Assembly (NCBI GenBank): GCA_964472945.1
Contig: CAYYNM010000003.1
Coordinates: forward strand, 1-39,241
DNA length: 39,241 bases
Reading direction: 5' to 3'
Origin: QPIN01 sp964472945
GTDB lineage: Bacteria; Pseudomonadota; Gammaproteobacteria; Methylococcales; Methylomonadaceae
This document shows, in pieces, positions 1-8,681 of the stretch. The notes under the pieces are model-generated. The model was not told where the DNA came from. It saw only the letters and a list, made by a program, of their open reading frames with translations, and did no database searches. Positions within the stretch are counted from its first letter, which is position 1, and every line of letters starts with the position of its first letter. Made by a program: the position numbers and the translations under genes.

Positions 1-703
1 CCCAGTTATAGAACATTTTCTTGTAGGGACAAGCACTGATACACATGCGCCAGCTACGACATTTGTCTTGGTCAACTAAAACAATTCCGTCTTCTTCGCG
101 TTTATATAAAGAACCCGAAGGGCAGGCAGCAACACAAGCAGGATTGACACAGTGGTTACACATACGTGGCAAATACATTAGGAAAGTTTGTTCAAACTCA
201 CCATAAACCTGCTTTTCCATATCGCTAAAGTTTACATCTTGGCCACGATGTTTAAACTTTCCGCCTAAATCATCCTCCCAGTTTGGGCCCCACTCGATTT
301 TTTCCATCCGTGTACCATCAATCAAAGATCGAGGTCTCGCAGTTGGCGTTGCTTCTACTAATTCGCTATTTTGCAGGGTGGCATAGTCATAAGTGAAAGG
401 TTCGTAGTAATCATCAATGGTTGGCATATTGGGGTTCATAAAAATATTCTTTAAAATATTTCTACGACTGCCCGTTTTTAATTGCAATTTGCCATTTTCT
501 AAATCCCAACCACCATTCCATTTTTCCTGGTCTTCCCAGTTTTTTGGGTAACCAATACCAGGCTTTGATTCCACATTATTAAACCAGGCGTATTCAACCC
601 CTTTACGGTTAGTCCAGACATTTTTACAAGTTACTGAACAGGTATGACAACCGATACATTTATCGAGATTCATCACCAGTGAAAAATTTGCTCTTACTTT
701 CAT
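1..703 (-). CDS. narH: Respiratory nitrate reductase beta subunit NarH (partial, C-terminus off window)
   Basis: This is the electron-transfer subunit of membrane-bound nitrate reductase; it carries electrons from the cytochrome b subunit NarI to NarG on the cytoplasmic face. The first 234 residues are visible and no stop is reached before position 1. The start ATG at 703 is preceded by an AAGGTGA-like ribosome site. The N-terminal ferredoxin motif has Cys16, Cys19, Cys22 and Cys26. Further in come the motifs CNHCVNPAC and CRSWRMC; the Trp in the second of these is typical of the NarH [3Fe-4S] site. It reads like E. coli NarH from its first residues. It is the last visible gene of a minus-strand narK-narG-uma2-narH order, and is separated from the preceding gene by about 160 bases containing a REP-like hairpin. 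narJ and narI are expected beyond the left edge. Confidence 0.96.
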   Translation of the reverse strand, partial: MKVRANFSLVMNLDKCIGCHTCSVTCKNVWTNRKGVEYAWFNNVESKPGIGYPKNWEDQEKWNGGWDLENGKLQLKTGSRRNILKNIFMNPNMPTIDDYYEPFTYDYATLQNSELVEATPTARPRSLIDGTRMEKIEWGPNWEDDLGGKFKHRGQDVNFSDMEKQVYGEFEQTFLMYLPRMCNHCVNPACVAACPSGSLYKREEDGIVLVDQDKCRSWRMCISACPYKKMFYNW

Positions 704-810
704 TGTTATTTCACCTTTTAAGGTAAGGTTAATATATTTTTAAAAAACATTAAATCGTAACTATTTAGAGTATGCGCTATTAAAATATAAGTGATTGATT
801 TATCTGTTAA

Positions 811-840
811 TTGGGGCGCAGGCTAAAGCCTGCGCCCCAA
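811..840. repeat. REP-like palindrome, copy A
   Basis: Perfect inverted repeat with 13-base arms TTGGGGCGCAGGC and GCCTGCGCCCCAA around a TAAA centre. It lies between uma2 and narH. The same arm recurs at 5122-5183. It resembles the dispersed REP/BIME hairpins associated with RAYT-type transposases. It has no downstream T-tract, so it is not a classical terminator, although a stem this GC-rich could affect the uma2-narH transcript. Confidence 0.85.
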
Positions 841-863
841 CAAATCCAATACACTGAGTCACA

Positions 864-1328
864 TTAAATTTTGGTAATATTTTTCGTAAAACTACTATTT
901 TTTTGTTCGCCATCCGTATTAAAAAAACGAATTAAGCCTTGTTGTTCTACCAACCAGACCTCAATTGCCCCCGCTTCTAAATACAATAAAATTTTATCTT
1001 GCATTTCAGTCATAGTATTTGATGGAGAAAGAATTTCAATGCAAATTTCTGGTGCAGAATTTGCACAAATCTCTTCACAATGTTGTTGGAAATAGTCTTC
1101 TGTCCCCCAGGCAACATCAGGTACTTTAACACCGAGCCGTGTCTGAATTGCTAATTCAGTAAAGACTCTGCCTTTTAACTCCGTTCCTAAAACTGTTGCC
1201 AGGGTACCTTGTAAATAACTGTGCATAAAAGAAGATGGAGACATTTCTATATTTCCCTGTTCATTTAATTCGATTTTATAAGGTAAATCTTGTAAAGATT
1301 TATCCGCTAATACATCTTGCCATTGCAT
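864..1328 (-). CDS. Uma2 family (DUF820) nuclease-like protein inside the nar operon
   Basis: A 154-residue protein that reads as a Uma2/DUF820 family member, a PD-(D/E)XK-type restriction-endonuclease-like fold of unsettled physiological role. Visible family landmarks are the N-terminal segment around LQDLPYKIEL, the VPDVAW motif (Asp71), PEICIEILSPS (Glu94/Glu98) and Lys112 followed by LYLEAGA and VWLV. Its ATG overlaps the narG stop by one base (TAATG), with a GAGGA ribosome site inside the narG end, so it is probably translationally coupled to narG. Members are common and multicopy in cyanobacteria and some proteobacteria; a place between narG and narH is not the usual one. The family call is firm; any role in nitrate respiration would be speculation. 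Confidence 0.85.
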   Translation of the reverse strand: MQWQDVLADKSLQDLPYKIELNEQGNIEMSPSSFMHSYLQGTLATVLGTELKGRVFTELAIQTRLGVKVPDVAWGTEDYFQQHCEEICANSAPEICIEILSPSNTMTEMQDKILLYLEAGAIEVWLVEQQGLIRFFNTDGEQKNSSFTKNITKI

Positions 1329-4300
1329 TATTGTTCCTCATTTGTATAAGGTGCCTGTGCTATACCCTCAGGATTCAATTGTTCTTCTTTTTCAGCGGTT
1401 AATGGCTCTTCTAACCACTGAATATCCTGATTTTCAATTTTATGCAACAGAACATATTCATCACGTTGTGAACCTACAGTACCGTAATAGTTAAATCCAT
1501 AACTTAACTGTGCATAACCGCCAATCATATGTGTTGGTTTAACGGTAATACGGGTCACACTGTTTAAAATACCACCACGCTTACCGGTGGTATTAGAACC
1601 GGGTACGTTCACGTTTTTCTCTTGGGCGTGGTACATCAATGTCATACCATCAGGGATTCGCTGACTAACAACGGCACGCGCAATAGTTGCTCCATTAATA
1701 TTAAGTGCTTCTACCCAATCATTATCTTCAATGCCTGCTTTTTCTGCATCGGTTTCAGAAATCCAAAGGTGAGGGCCGCCACGAGAGAGCGTTAACATGC
1801 GTAAATTATCATGATAGGTACTATGAATACCCCATTTACCATGTGGTGTAAGCCAGTTCAGTTTTAAATGCGGCTTATCACCTATCTTTTTTTCCATTTC
1901 GGCTAAAGTCAGCATATCCACTGCGGGTTTATAGCAACAGAAAGCTTCACCAAAATCACGCATCCATTGATGATCCTGATAGAACTGAGCTCGGCCTGTT
2001 AAAGTGCGGAAAGGGATATGCTCATGGATATTGGTATAACAAGCGTTGTAGCTGACCTTTTCAGACTCAATACCACTCCAGGTAGGCGCAGTAATAATCT
2101 TACGAGGTTGGGCTTTAATATCACGAAAAGTGATTTTATCGTCTTCTCGTGATAAAGCCAGGTGAGTATGATCTACCCCAGTTTTACTACTTAAAGCTTT
2201 CCATGATCTAACGGCGACTTCACCATTGGTTTCTGGTGCTAAGGCAAGAATGGTTTCACAAACACTAATATCATCTTCTAATGATGGCATACCTTTAGTA
2301 ATGCCTTCATCTTTAATGGTGTAGTTAATTGCCTTTAAATGCTCGTATTCTTTTTCAGTATTCCAGTCGATACCCTTAATATTGTTGCCTTGTTTAGGTA
2401 ATAAAGGCCCTAAAGCAGTGTATTTTTTATAAGTATTAACAAAATCACGTTCAACGACTTTTAATACCGGCATTGTTTTACCAGGAATAGGCTCACACTC
2501 ACCACGTTTCCAGTCTTTTACATCCATCGCTTGAGCAAGCTCGGCAGGCGTATCATGTAAAAGCGGTAAGGCTACAATATCTTTTTGCTTCCCTAAATGT
2601 TTTTCTGCTAATTTGGAGAAAGTTTCTGCTAATGTTTTAAATATTTGCCAATCAGAACGTGACTCCCAACCGGGGTCAACCGCTTGAGTTAAGGGGTGGA
2701 TAAAAGGATGCATATCGGTGGTATTTAAATCATTTTTCTCATACCAAGTAGCCGTTGGTAAAACAATATCTGAGTATGCACCGGTTGAATTTAAACGGAA
2801 GTTTATATCAACCATTAAATCTAATTTAGCGATAGGCGCATCTTTATGCCACTTTATTTCCTGGCCTTTCGCTTCAGGTAGCACATCTTGCATTACACCA
2901 TTTTGTGCGCCTAGTAGATGTTTAAGAAAATATTCATGGCCTTTAGCACTACTACCAATTAAGTTAGCACGCCAGACAAATAAGTTACGAGGGTGGTTTT
3001 CAGGAGCATCAATATCTTCCGCAGCAAATTTAATGTCGCCAGATTTTAATTGTTCTACTAAATAATCAGAGACACCTTTTTCATCGGTTGCACCTGCAGC
3101 TTCAGCATCTTTAACAATATCCATAGGGTTTTTGTTAAAATGAGGCGATGAGGGTAACCAACCTAAACGTTGAGAAACAACGTTATAATCAGCTAAATTA
3201 TGTCCTTTATAATTAGCTTGTGCTGTTGCCGCTAGCAAACCATCGGCTTCCAATTTCTCATAACGCCATTGGTCAGTATGAAAATAAAAATAAGTTGTAC
3301 CGTTCATGTGGCGGGGTGGTTTTTGCCAGTCTAATGCAAAGGCAACAGGAGCCCAGCCTGCTTGTGGCCGTAGTTTTTCTTGTCCAACATAGTGACACCA
3401 GCCACCACCACTTTGACCGATACATCCACACATATGCAATAGATTCATAATGGCACGATAAGGCATATCATTATGATACCAATGGTTTAAACCAGCACCT
3501 ACGATAACCATTGATTTACCCATGGTTTTCGAGGCATTGTCTGCAAACTCACGACCACTGCGGATAATATCGGCTTGTTTTACCCCAGTGATTTTCTCAG
3601 CCCAAGCTGGAGTGTTTGGAATACTTGCATCATCATATCCTGAAGCAATATCCCCCCCTAAACCACGGTCTAAACCATATTGAGCGAGTTGTAAGTCAAA
3701 TACAGTAGCAACAAAGACTTCTTTGCCGTTTAAAGTGACTTTTTTAACAGGGACGTTGCGTTTCATGGGAACATCAACACCTGTTTGGAAATCAGGCATT
3801 AATACCTCAACCACATCATCTTTATCGAAAATAAGACTTAAACGAGGTTTAGTTTTCTTTCTATCTTTTTTAGAAACAAGGTTCCATTTACCTTCTTCAC
3901 CCCAGCGAAAACCAATTGAACCGTTTGGTGCAATAATGTTGCCTGTTTTTTCATCAACAACCACTGTTTTCCAATCTGGGTTATTTTCTTCACCCAGAGA
4001 GTTATCAAAATCAGCAGCACGAACAAAACGACCATTAACATAAGAACCTTCATACTCATCTAATATAACCAACATTGGCATATCAGTATAAGTACGCGCA
4101 TATTCTTCAAAATAAGCATCTTGGCTTTCAATAAAGAACTCTTTTAAAGCAACGTGTCCCATGGCCAAAAAGATTGCGGCATCAGTCCCCTGTTTAGCTG
4201 GCATCCAAAGATCAGCAAATTTAACGTATTCTGCATAATCTGGTGAGATAGCAACCACTTTCGCACCTTTATAGCGGACTTCTGAATAAAAATGCGCATC

Positions 4301-5089
4301 AGGTGTACGTGTCATCGGTAAATTAGAACCAGCAACAACGATATAAGTGGAGTTATACCAATCAGCTGATTCAGGAACATCAGTCTGTTCTCCCCAAACC
4401 TGAGGTGAGGCAGGTGGTAAATCACAATACCAATCGTAGAAAGATAAACAAGCACCACCAATAAGAGATAAGTAGCGACTACCTGCCGCGTAACTAATCA
4501 TCGACATAGCCGGGATAGGGGAGAAGCCTGCTATTCTATCCGGGCCATGCACTTTAATAGTATATATATTAGATGCGGCAATAATTTCAGAAACTTCTTC
4601 CCAATCAACACGTACAAAACCGCCTAAGCCACGAACAGCGGTATATTTTTTACGTTTTTCAGGATCTTCTTGAATGGCTGCCCAGGCTTCCACAGGGTCT
4701 TTACCAGCATCTCGCTCTTCTCTATATAAAGAAACTAAGCGCTCTCTAATTAAAGGGTGCTTAACACGCAGAGGGCTGTATAAATACCAGGAGAAACTCG
4801 CACCACGCGGACAGCCACGCGGTTCATGGTTTGGCATATCGGGTCGCGTTCGGGGGTAGTCCGTTGCTTGCATTTCAAAAGCAACTAAGCCATTTTTGAC
4901 ATGGATATTCCATGAGCAACTACCTGTGCAATTGACTCCATGCGTAGAGCGCACGACTTTATCAAAACGCCAGCGGTTACGATAACCGTCTTCCCATTGG
5001 CGATCTTCATTAGTCACTATGCCATGTCCTCCTGAAAAGGTTGACTGGACTTTTTTGAAAAAGCTTAGACGGTCTAAAAAATGACTCAT
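1328..5089 (-). CDS. narG: Respiratory nitrate reductase alpha subunit NarG
   Basis: Catalytic molybdenum (bis-MGD) subunit that reduces nitrate to nitrite with quinol-derived electrons; cytoplasmic and anchored through NarI. At 1253 residues it matches the usual length (about 1247 in E. coli). The FS0 iron-sulfur motif is present as His50, Cys54, Cys58 and Cys93. The segment SFYDWYCDLPPASP carries the molybdenum-ligand aspartate (Asp223, equivalent to E. coli Asp222 in mature numbering). Other conserved stretches are GLNHWYH, GQSGGGW, PTATWYEK and the C-terminal THMIGGYAQLSYGFN. The start MSHFLDRL is supported by an AGGAG site about 9 bases upstream and by alignment with known NarG starts. 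narK lies about 100 bases upstream with a REP-like element in the gap. The gene appears intact. Confidence 0.98.
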   Translation of the reverse strand: MSHFLDRLSFFKKVQSTFSGGHGIVTNEDRQWEDGYRNRWRFDKVVRSTHGVNCTGSCSWNIHVKNGLVAFEMQATDYPRTRPDMPNHEPRGCPRGASFSWYLYSPLRVKHPLIRERLVSLYREERDAGKDPVEAWAAIQEDPEKRKKYTAVRGLGGFVRVDWEEVSEIIAASNIYTIKVHGPDRIAGFSPIPAMSMISYAAGSRYLSLIGGACLSFYDWYCDLPPASPQVWGEQTDVPESADWYNSTYIVVAGSNLPMTRTPDAHFYSEVRYKGAKVVAISPDYAEYVKFADLWMPAKQGTDAAIFLAMGHVALKEFFIESQDAYFEEYARTYTDMPMLVILDEYEGSYVNGRFVRAADFDNSLGEENNPDWKTVVVDEKTGNIIAPNGSIGFRWGEEGKWNLVSKKDRKKTKPRLSLIFDKDDVVEVLMPDFQTGVDVPMKRNVPVKKVTLNGKEVFVATVFDLQLAQYGLDRGLGGDIASGYDDASIPNTPAWAEKITGVKQADIIRSGREFADNASKTMGKSMVIVGAGLNHWYHNDMPYRAIMNLLHMCGCIGQSGGGWCHYVGQEKLRPQAGWAPVAFALDWQKPPRHMNGTTYFYFHTDQWRYEKLEADGLLAATAQANYKGHNLADYNVVSQRLGWLPSSPHFNKNPMDIVKDAEAAGATDEKGVSDYLVEQLKSGDIKFAAEDIDAPENHPRNLFVWRANLIGSSAKGHEYFLKHLLGAQNGVMQDVLPEAKGQEIKWHKDAPIAKLDLMVDINFRLNSTGAYSDIVLPTATWYEKNDLNTTDMHPFIHPLTQAVDPGWESRSDWQIFKTLAETFSKLAEKHLGKQKDIVALPLLHDTPAELAQAMDVKDWKRGECEPIPGKTMPVLKVVERDFVNTYKKYTALGPLLPKQGNNIKGIDWNTEKEYEHLKAINYTIKDEGITKGMPSLEDDISVCETILALAPETNGEVAVRSWKALSSKTGVDHTHLALSREDDKITFRDIKAQPRKIITAPTWSGIESEKVSYNACYTNIHEHIPFRTLTGRAQFYQDHQWMRDFGEAFCCYKPAVDMLTLAEMEKKIGDKPHLKLNWLTPHGKWGIHSTYHDNLRMLTLSRGGPHLWISETDAEKAGIEDNDWVEALNINGATIARAVVSQRIPDGMTLMYHAQEKNVNVPGSNTTGKRGGILNSVTRITVKPTHMIGGYAQLSYGFNYYGTVGSQRDEYVLLHKIENQDIQWLEEPLTAEKEEQLNPEGIAQAPYTNEEQ

Positions 5090-5121
5090 CGTGGTTTTCT
5101 CCTGTTAATTTTGTTGTTATG

Positions 5122-5183
5122 TTGGGGCGCAGGCTTTAGCCTGCTTTATTTAAAGAAATGCAGGCTAAAGCCTGCGCTCCAAA
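5122..5183. repeat. REP-like double palindrome, copy B
   Basis: Two facing REP units. One reads TTGGGGCGCAGGCTTTAGCC; the other ends GCAGGCTAAAGCCTGCGCTC and then CAA. They are separated by an AT-rich spacer, and the whole forms a larger imperfect inverted repeat. The outer arm is the same as that of the hairpin at 811-840. It lies between narK and narG on the minus strand, with the narG ribosome site immediately downstream in the transcript sense. Confidence 0.85.
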
Positions 5184-5186
5184 ATG

Positions 5187-6518
5187 TTACGGGTTATAAA
5201 ATTCGCCATCTTTTCGAAGATAAAACCACCAATTGATCATAATACAAACCACGTAAAATGCAGCAAACCCCATTAAAGCTACTTCAGGTGTAGTCGCTTT
5301 AATTTGTTCGCCAAAAACTTTAGGAATGTAAAAAGCTCCGTAAGCCGCTACTGCAGAAGTCCAGCCTAGGACCGGACCGACTTGTTCTTTTGGAAAAACC
5401 ATGGCAATCGTTCTAAAAGTTGAACCGTTACCAATCCCCGTTGCTGCAAATAAAAACAAAAAGATAATAAAGAAAGGGACAAAGTATTGTTCAGGAGTTG
5501 CTGAGTTGTAGGCGGCTTTCATGTAATAAGCAACGCCAGCAGCACAGATAACCATAACAAAAGAACAAACATGAGTAACCCACGCACCGCCAAACTTATC
5601 AGCGATCATGCCGCCGACAGGGCGAATCAACGCTCCAATAAAAGGCCCCATCCATGCATACATCAAAGCACTTGGTCCGTTAGGATTGGGTATATCATGA
5701 TTCATGACACCATTAACCATAACATGCTGATAGCCAAAAATAACCTTGATCGCCAAAGGGAAACAAGCGGCAAAACCGATAAATGAGCCGAATGTCATAG
5801 TGTAAATAATACTCATTACCCAGGTATGNNNNNNNNNNNNNNNNNNNNNNNNNNNNNNNNNNNNNNNNNNNNNNNNNNNNNNNNNNNNNNNNNNNNNNNN
5901 NNNNNNNNNNNNNNNNNNNNNNNNNNNNGATGTGGCTTGAAGTACCATGGGATCACCCCCCAATGCACCAAATAAACCAAAAGTCATTGATAGAGGGATA
6001 AGAATTTGCATAGTGGTAACACCAAAGTTACCCAGTCCTGCATTAAGTCCTAACGCCAATCCCTGTACTTTTTTTGGGAAGAAAAAGCTGATATTCGACA
6101 TGGAAGAAGCAAAATTGCCTCCTCCAAAGCCAGATAATAAGGCTAAAATCTGAAACACCCAAAAAGGTGTGTTTTGATCTTGTAGAGCAAGACCTGTTCC
6201 AAAGGCCGGTACCATTAATAAAGCAGTGGTAAAAACGATTGTATTACGCCCGCCACATAAGCGAATAAAAAAACTACTAGGTATTCGTAGAGTGGCACCC
6301 GTTAAACCTGCAATCGCCATTAAAGTAAATAATTGCGATTTTTCATAAGGAAAGCCAAGGTTTAGCATTTGTACGGTGATAATCCCCCAGTATAACCAAA
6401 CAGCAAAACCACATAATAAACTAGGGATAGAGATCCATAGATTACGATTAGCTATTTTTTTGCCTTCAGACTCCCAAAACTCTTCGTCTTCGACATCCCA
6501 CTTATGTAAATCAGACAT
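5187..6518 (-). CDS. narK: NarK-type nitrate/nitrite MFS transporter (interrupted by an assembly gap)
   Basis: Inner-membrane major facilitator protein for nitrate uptake and/or nitrite export. The two nitrate-signature regions are visible: one around GGGNFASSMSNISFFFP with the following GLNAGLGNFG, the second around GIGNGSTFRTIAMVFP. Several hydrophobic membrane segments are readable. The start MSDLHKWDVEDEEF at 6518 is preferred to a further upstream ATG at 6554 because a GAGGG ribosome site lies just before it. A 100-N gap hides roughly residues 197-230. Both sides are open in the same frame, but the true size of the gap is unknown. It is the first gene of the minus-strand nar operon. Whether it is a NarK1-like symporter or a NarK2-like antiporter cannot be told here. 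Confidence 0.93.
   Translation of the reverse strand: MSDLHKWDVEDEEFWESEGKKIANRNLWISIPSLLCGFAVWLYWGIITVQMLNLGFPYEKSQLFTLMAIAGLTGATLRIPSSFFIRLCGGRNTIVFTTALLMVPAFGTGLALQDQNTPFWVFQILALLSGFGGGNFASSMSNISFFFPKKVQGLALGLNAGLGNFGVTTMQILIPLSMTFGLFGALGGDPMVLQATXXXXXXXXXXXXXXXXXXXXXXXXXXXXXXXXXXHTWVMSIIYTMTFGSFIGFAACFPLAIKVIFGYQHVMVNGVMNHDIPNPNGPSALMYAWMGPFIGALIRPVGGMIADKFGGAWVTHVCSFVMVICAAGVAYYMKAAYNSATPEQYFVPFFIIFLFLFAATGIGNGSTFRTIAMVFPKEQVGPVLGWTSAVAAYGAFYIPKVFGEQIKATTPEVALMGFAAFYVVCIMINWWFYLRKDGEFYNP
5829..5928. other. Scaffold gap (100 N)
   Basis: Exactly 100 undetermined bases inside narK. This is the conventional placeholder for a join of unknown length, so distances across it and the narK protein length are not reliable. 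Confidence 0.99.
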
Positions 6519-6556
6519 ATTTTTCCCTCTTGAAATATAAAATAATTCTTCCACAA

Positions 6557-6601
6557 ATTATACGCTTTCTATCCCTATAAACATAGAGTTAATAGGGGAT
6601 A
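6557..6601 (-). promoter_or_regulatory. narK promoter -10 with adjacent inverted repeat
   Basis: On the minus strand a perfect TATAAT lies at 6562-6557, about 40 bases before the narK start. No good -35 hexamer sits 17 bases upstream, as expected for an activator-dependent promoter. An inverted repeat, TATCCCTAT and ATAGGGGATA (6570-6578 and 6592-6601), overlaps the -35 zone and could bind a regulator. I see no complete FNR box (TTGAT-N4-ATCAA). Confidence 0.45.
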
Positions 6602-6720
6602 TGAGGTGTTAAATTAGTAGCATAATTATTGATAAAGTGTTTTTTTTTAGGTTACAATCAAATTATGGTTTAGATAGACTTAAGCCATGTTTTTTATTAT
6701 GTAATTTAAAGGTATTGAAA

Positions 6721-6888
6721 ATGGCAAAATATAAATGTAAAACTTGCGGTCATATTTATGATGAAGCGGCAGGTGATCCAAGAAATGGAGTTCCTGCAGG
6801 CACTGCTTGGGCTGATGTGCCTGATAGTTGGGAGTGTCCAAAATGTGGCGCAGCAAAAGTTATGTTTAACAAAGTCCTCGGCAGTTAA
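6721..6888 (+). CDS. Rubredoxin
   Basis: A 55-residue small electron carrier with one iron bound by four cysteines. The two motifs are CKTCGHIYD (Cys6, Cys9) and CPKCGAAK (Cys39, Cys42), with the typical GVPAGTAWADVPDSWECP loop between them. The start at MAKYKCKTCG is chosen over the longer upstream reading because rubredoxins begin just before the first cysteine pair and an AAGG site sits about 8 bases upstream. It is monocistronic, followed at once by a hairpin terminator, and is divergent from narK. The redox partner cannot be inferred from this context. Confidence 0.96.
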   Translation: MAKYKCKTCGHIYDEAAGDPRNGVPAGTAWADVPDSWECPKCGAAKVMFNKVLGS

Positions 6889-6897
6889 ATATTAAAC

Positions 6898-6919
6898 AGG
6901 CCAAGGATGGCCTTTTTTT
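6898..6919 (+). terminator. Rho-independent terminator after rubredoxin
   Basis: Short stem AGGCC / GGCCT with a six-base loop (AAGGAT), running directly into a T-tract ten bases after the rubredoxin stop codon. Confidence 0.8.
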
Positions 6920-7300
6920 AACCCCCCGTTCCAGGTTCTTAAATATCAAATTTAAGTTCTCTTCTCGCTTGTTTCCGTTTATTTCTTTAATCCCTTATCT
7001 ACTAATATTATCCCTCTTTTGGCTTTTATAAATTAAGAAAAATCAGATCATTAATAGTCACTAATCATTGAATAATTAAAAAAATTTATTAAATTAGTAT
7101 TGCATATGAAATACATAAGTATTGTTTTTGTATCATTTTAGCAATTAAAAAACAATAAAATAATAGACCTGTAACCCGCATATTTACTAATACATTAGAG
7201 TTTTTTAATGTTGTATGTTGTTTTTTTTGGTAAATAGTTGTTTTTTTGCAAATACATACTATAATTCCCGTTAATTATTAAAAATCATAGGGGAGTATAA
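6920..7300. other. AT-rich intergenic region upstream of the porin
   Basis: About 380 bases with no convincing reading frame on either strand. It is markedly AT-rich with poly-T runs. The only features I can support are the promoter at 7238-7265 and the porin ribosome site (GGGGAG just before 7301). The length allows for upstream regulatory sites, but none is recognisable. Confidence 0.6.
7238..7265 (+). promoter_or_regulatory. Sigma-70-type promoter for the porin gene
   Basis: TTGTTT at 7238-7243, a 16-base spacer, then a perfect TATAAT at 7260-7265, about 35 bases before the start codon. The flanking sequence is AT-rich, as for a strong promoter. Confidence 0.6.
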
Positions 7301-8563
7301 ATGTCTTCAGATAAAACTTTAAGTAAAATGGGTCATTTTAGCTTATCAGCTATTTCAGCTGCTATTTTGGCGGTCTCAGCTAGTGCACCTGCATCGGCTG
7401 GTATTAACGAAAATATTGAAAATGCACTTAAATTTGGTCAAGATGATGCAAAATATGGTCAAGTTAAACTGGATATTCGTTTGCGTTATGAGAATGCTGA
7501 TACTCAACATACCACTAAAAAAACAGCAAATGCTTTTACTACACGGTTTAGAATTGGTTATTTATCGCCTAAATTCCAAGGGTTACAAGGATATGCGGAG
7601 TTTGAAGCGAATCAGGATATAGGACTTAATGACTATAGCAATAAAAGAAATGGAAGTGTTCGTAAAGGTGGGTTTGATACCATCCAAGACCCACAAGATA
7701 CAGAGCTAAACCAGTTATGGTTAAGATATGATGGTATCCCAGATACTTCAGTTAAATTTGGTCGTCAAAGAATTAAACTTAACAATGATCGTTTTATCGG
7801 TAATGTTGGATGGAGACAAATGGAGCAAACATTTGACTCTGTTTTGCTAACTAATAAATCAATAGCTAATACAACAGTTAAAATTGGTTATATTGACCAG
7901 GTTAAGACGATTATTTCTACAACGGATGATATGTCTACACCTTTTATAAATATTGATTATGATATTGCAGGTATTGGTAAGCTAACGGCTTATAGTATTT
8001 GGATGGATTATAATGAAGCGGCAAAGGTAACTAAGTCTAACCAAACTTATGGTATTCGTTTAAACGGTGGCAGAAAAGTTACCGAAGATATTAAAGTACT
8101 TTATACCGTTGAATATGCACGCCAATCAGATTATGACCGTAATACTAATAATTATGAAGCAGACTACTATCATATCATTGGTGGTGCTTCCGCTTATGGT
8201 TTAACTTTTAAAGGTGCAATAGAGCAACTTGATGGTAGAGGTGAATCTGCATTCCAGACACCATTAGCAACCAAACATGGTTTTAATGGTTGGGCTGATA
8301 TTTTTCTAACCACCCCGGCACAAGGTTTACGGGATGTGTATGGCTCAGCAGCAGCTACAGTTCAAGGTGTGAAATTTATGGGTGTTTATCATAATTTTTC
8401 TGATGATACTGGAAATAAGAGCTATGGTAATGAATACGACCTTATAATGACAAAGAAAATTGGTAAGCATTATTCATTACTCGCTAAATATGCAAATTAT
8501 AATGCAGATCAACAAGGAAATGATACTCAAAAAATATGGATTCAAGGTGGAATTCACTTTTAA
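7301..8563 (+). CDS. Alginate-export-type outer membrane porin
   Basis: A 420-residue predicted outer-membrane beta-barrel. The first 33 residues form a signal peptide with a hydrophobic core and an Ala-Ser-Ala cleavage site before GINEN. The mature part opens with KLDIRLRYENAD and later GFDTIQDPQDTELNQLWLRY and KFGRQRIKLNNDRFIGNVGW. This pattern is usual in alginate-export-domain porins of methylotrophic and other gammaproteobacteria. Alternating polar and apolar strands continue to the terminal aromatic (GGIHF), which fits BAM-dependent insertion. The gene has its own promoter, a GGGGAG ribosome site and a strong terminator. The substrate is unknown: despite the family name, no alginate genes are nearby, and general solute or anion uptake is equally possible. 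Confidence 0.8.
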   Translation: MSSDKTLSKMGHFSLSAISAAILAVSASAPASAGINENIENALKFGQDDAKYGQVKLDIRLRYENADTQHTTKKTANAFTTRFRIGYLSPKFQGLQGYAEFEANQDIGLNDYSNKRNGSVRKGGFDTIQDPQDTELNQLWLRYDGIPDTSVKFGRQRIKLNNDRFIGNVGWRQMEQTFDSVLLTNKSIANTTVKIGYIDQVKTIISTTDDMSTPFINIDYDIAGIGKLTAYSIWMDYNEAAKVTKSNQTYGIRLNGGRKVTEDIKVLYTVEYARQSDYDRNTNNYEADYYHIIGGASAYGLTFKGAIEQLDGRGESAFQTPLATKHGFNGWADIFLTTPAQGLRDVYGSAAATVQGVKFMGVYHNFSDDTGNKSYGNEYDLIMTKKIGKHYSLLAKYANYNADQQGNDTQKIWIQGGIHF

Positions 8564-8586
8564 AGAACTTCTAAATAGTTGAGTTA

Positions 8587-8620
8587 AAAAGGGCTATTCA
8601 GGGTTGAATAGCCCTTTTTT
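8587..8620 (+). terminator. Rho-independent terminator after the porin
   Basis: Long stem of GGGCTATTCA and TGAATAGCCC around a short GGGT loop, flanked by an A-run and a T-run. The A-run makes the structure roughly symmetric, so it might act on both strands. Confidence 0.9.
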
Positions 8621-8681
8621 ATGCGTGATTATTTTAGAACATAAGCAACGAAACTTTCCTTACAGGTTATAGCTTTAGATA

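Noticed and set aside
811..840. Rho-independent terminator between uma2 and narH
   Set aside because: The stem is strong but no T-tract follows on either strand and narH must be transcribed through it; classed as a REP-like element.
2718..4043. Several plus-strand open frames antisense to narG (2718-3065, 3220-3450, 3723-4043)
   Set aside because: Composition and codon pattern are those of shadows of the conserved narG frame; no start signals are seen.
3838..4059. Open frame on the minus strand inside narG
   Set aside because: It lies in another frame of an intact narG, has no ribosome site and no recognisable protein features.
5829..5928. narK pseudogene or frameshift
   Set aside because: The interruption is undetermined bases from assembly; both flanks are open in the same frame and carry intact NarK signatures.
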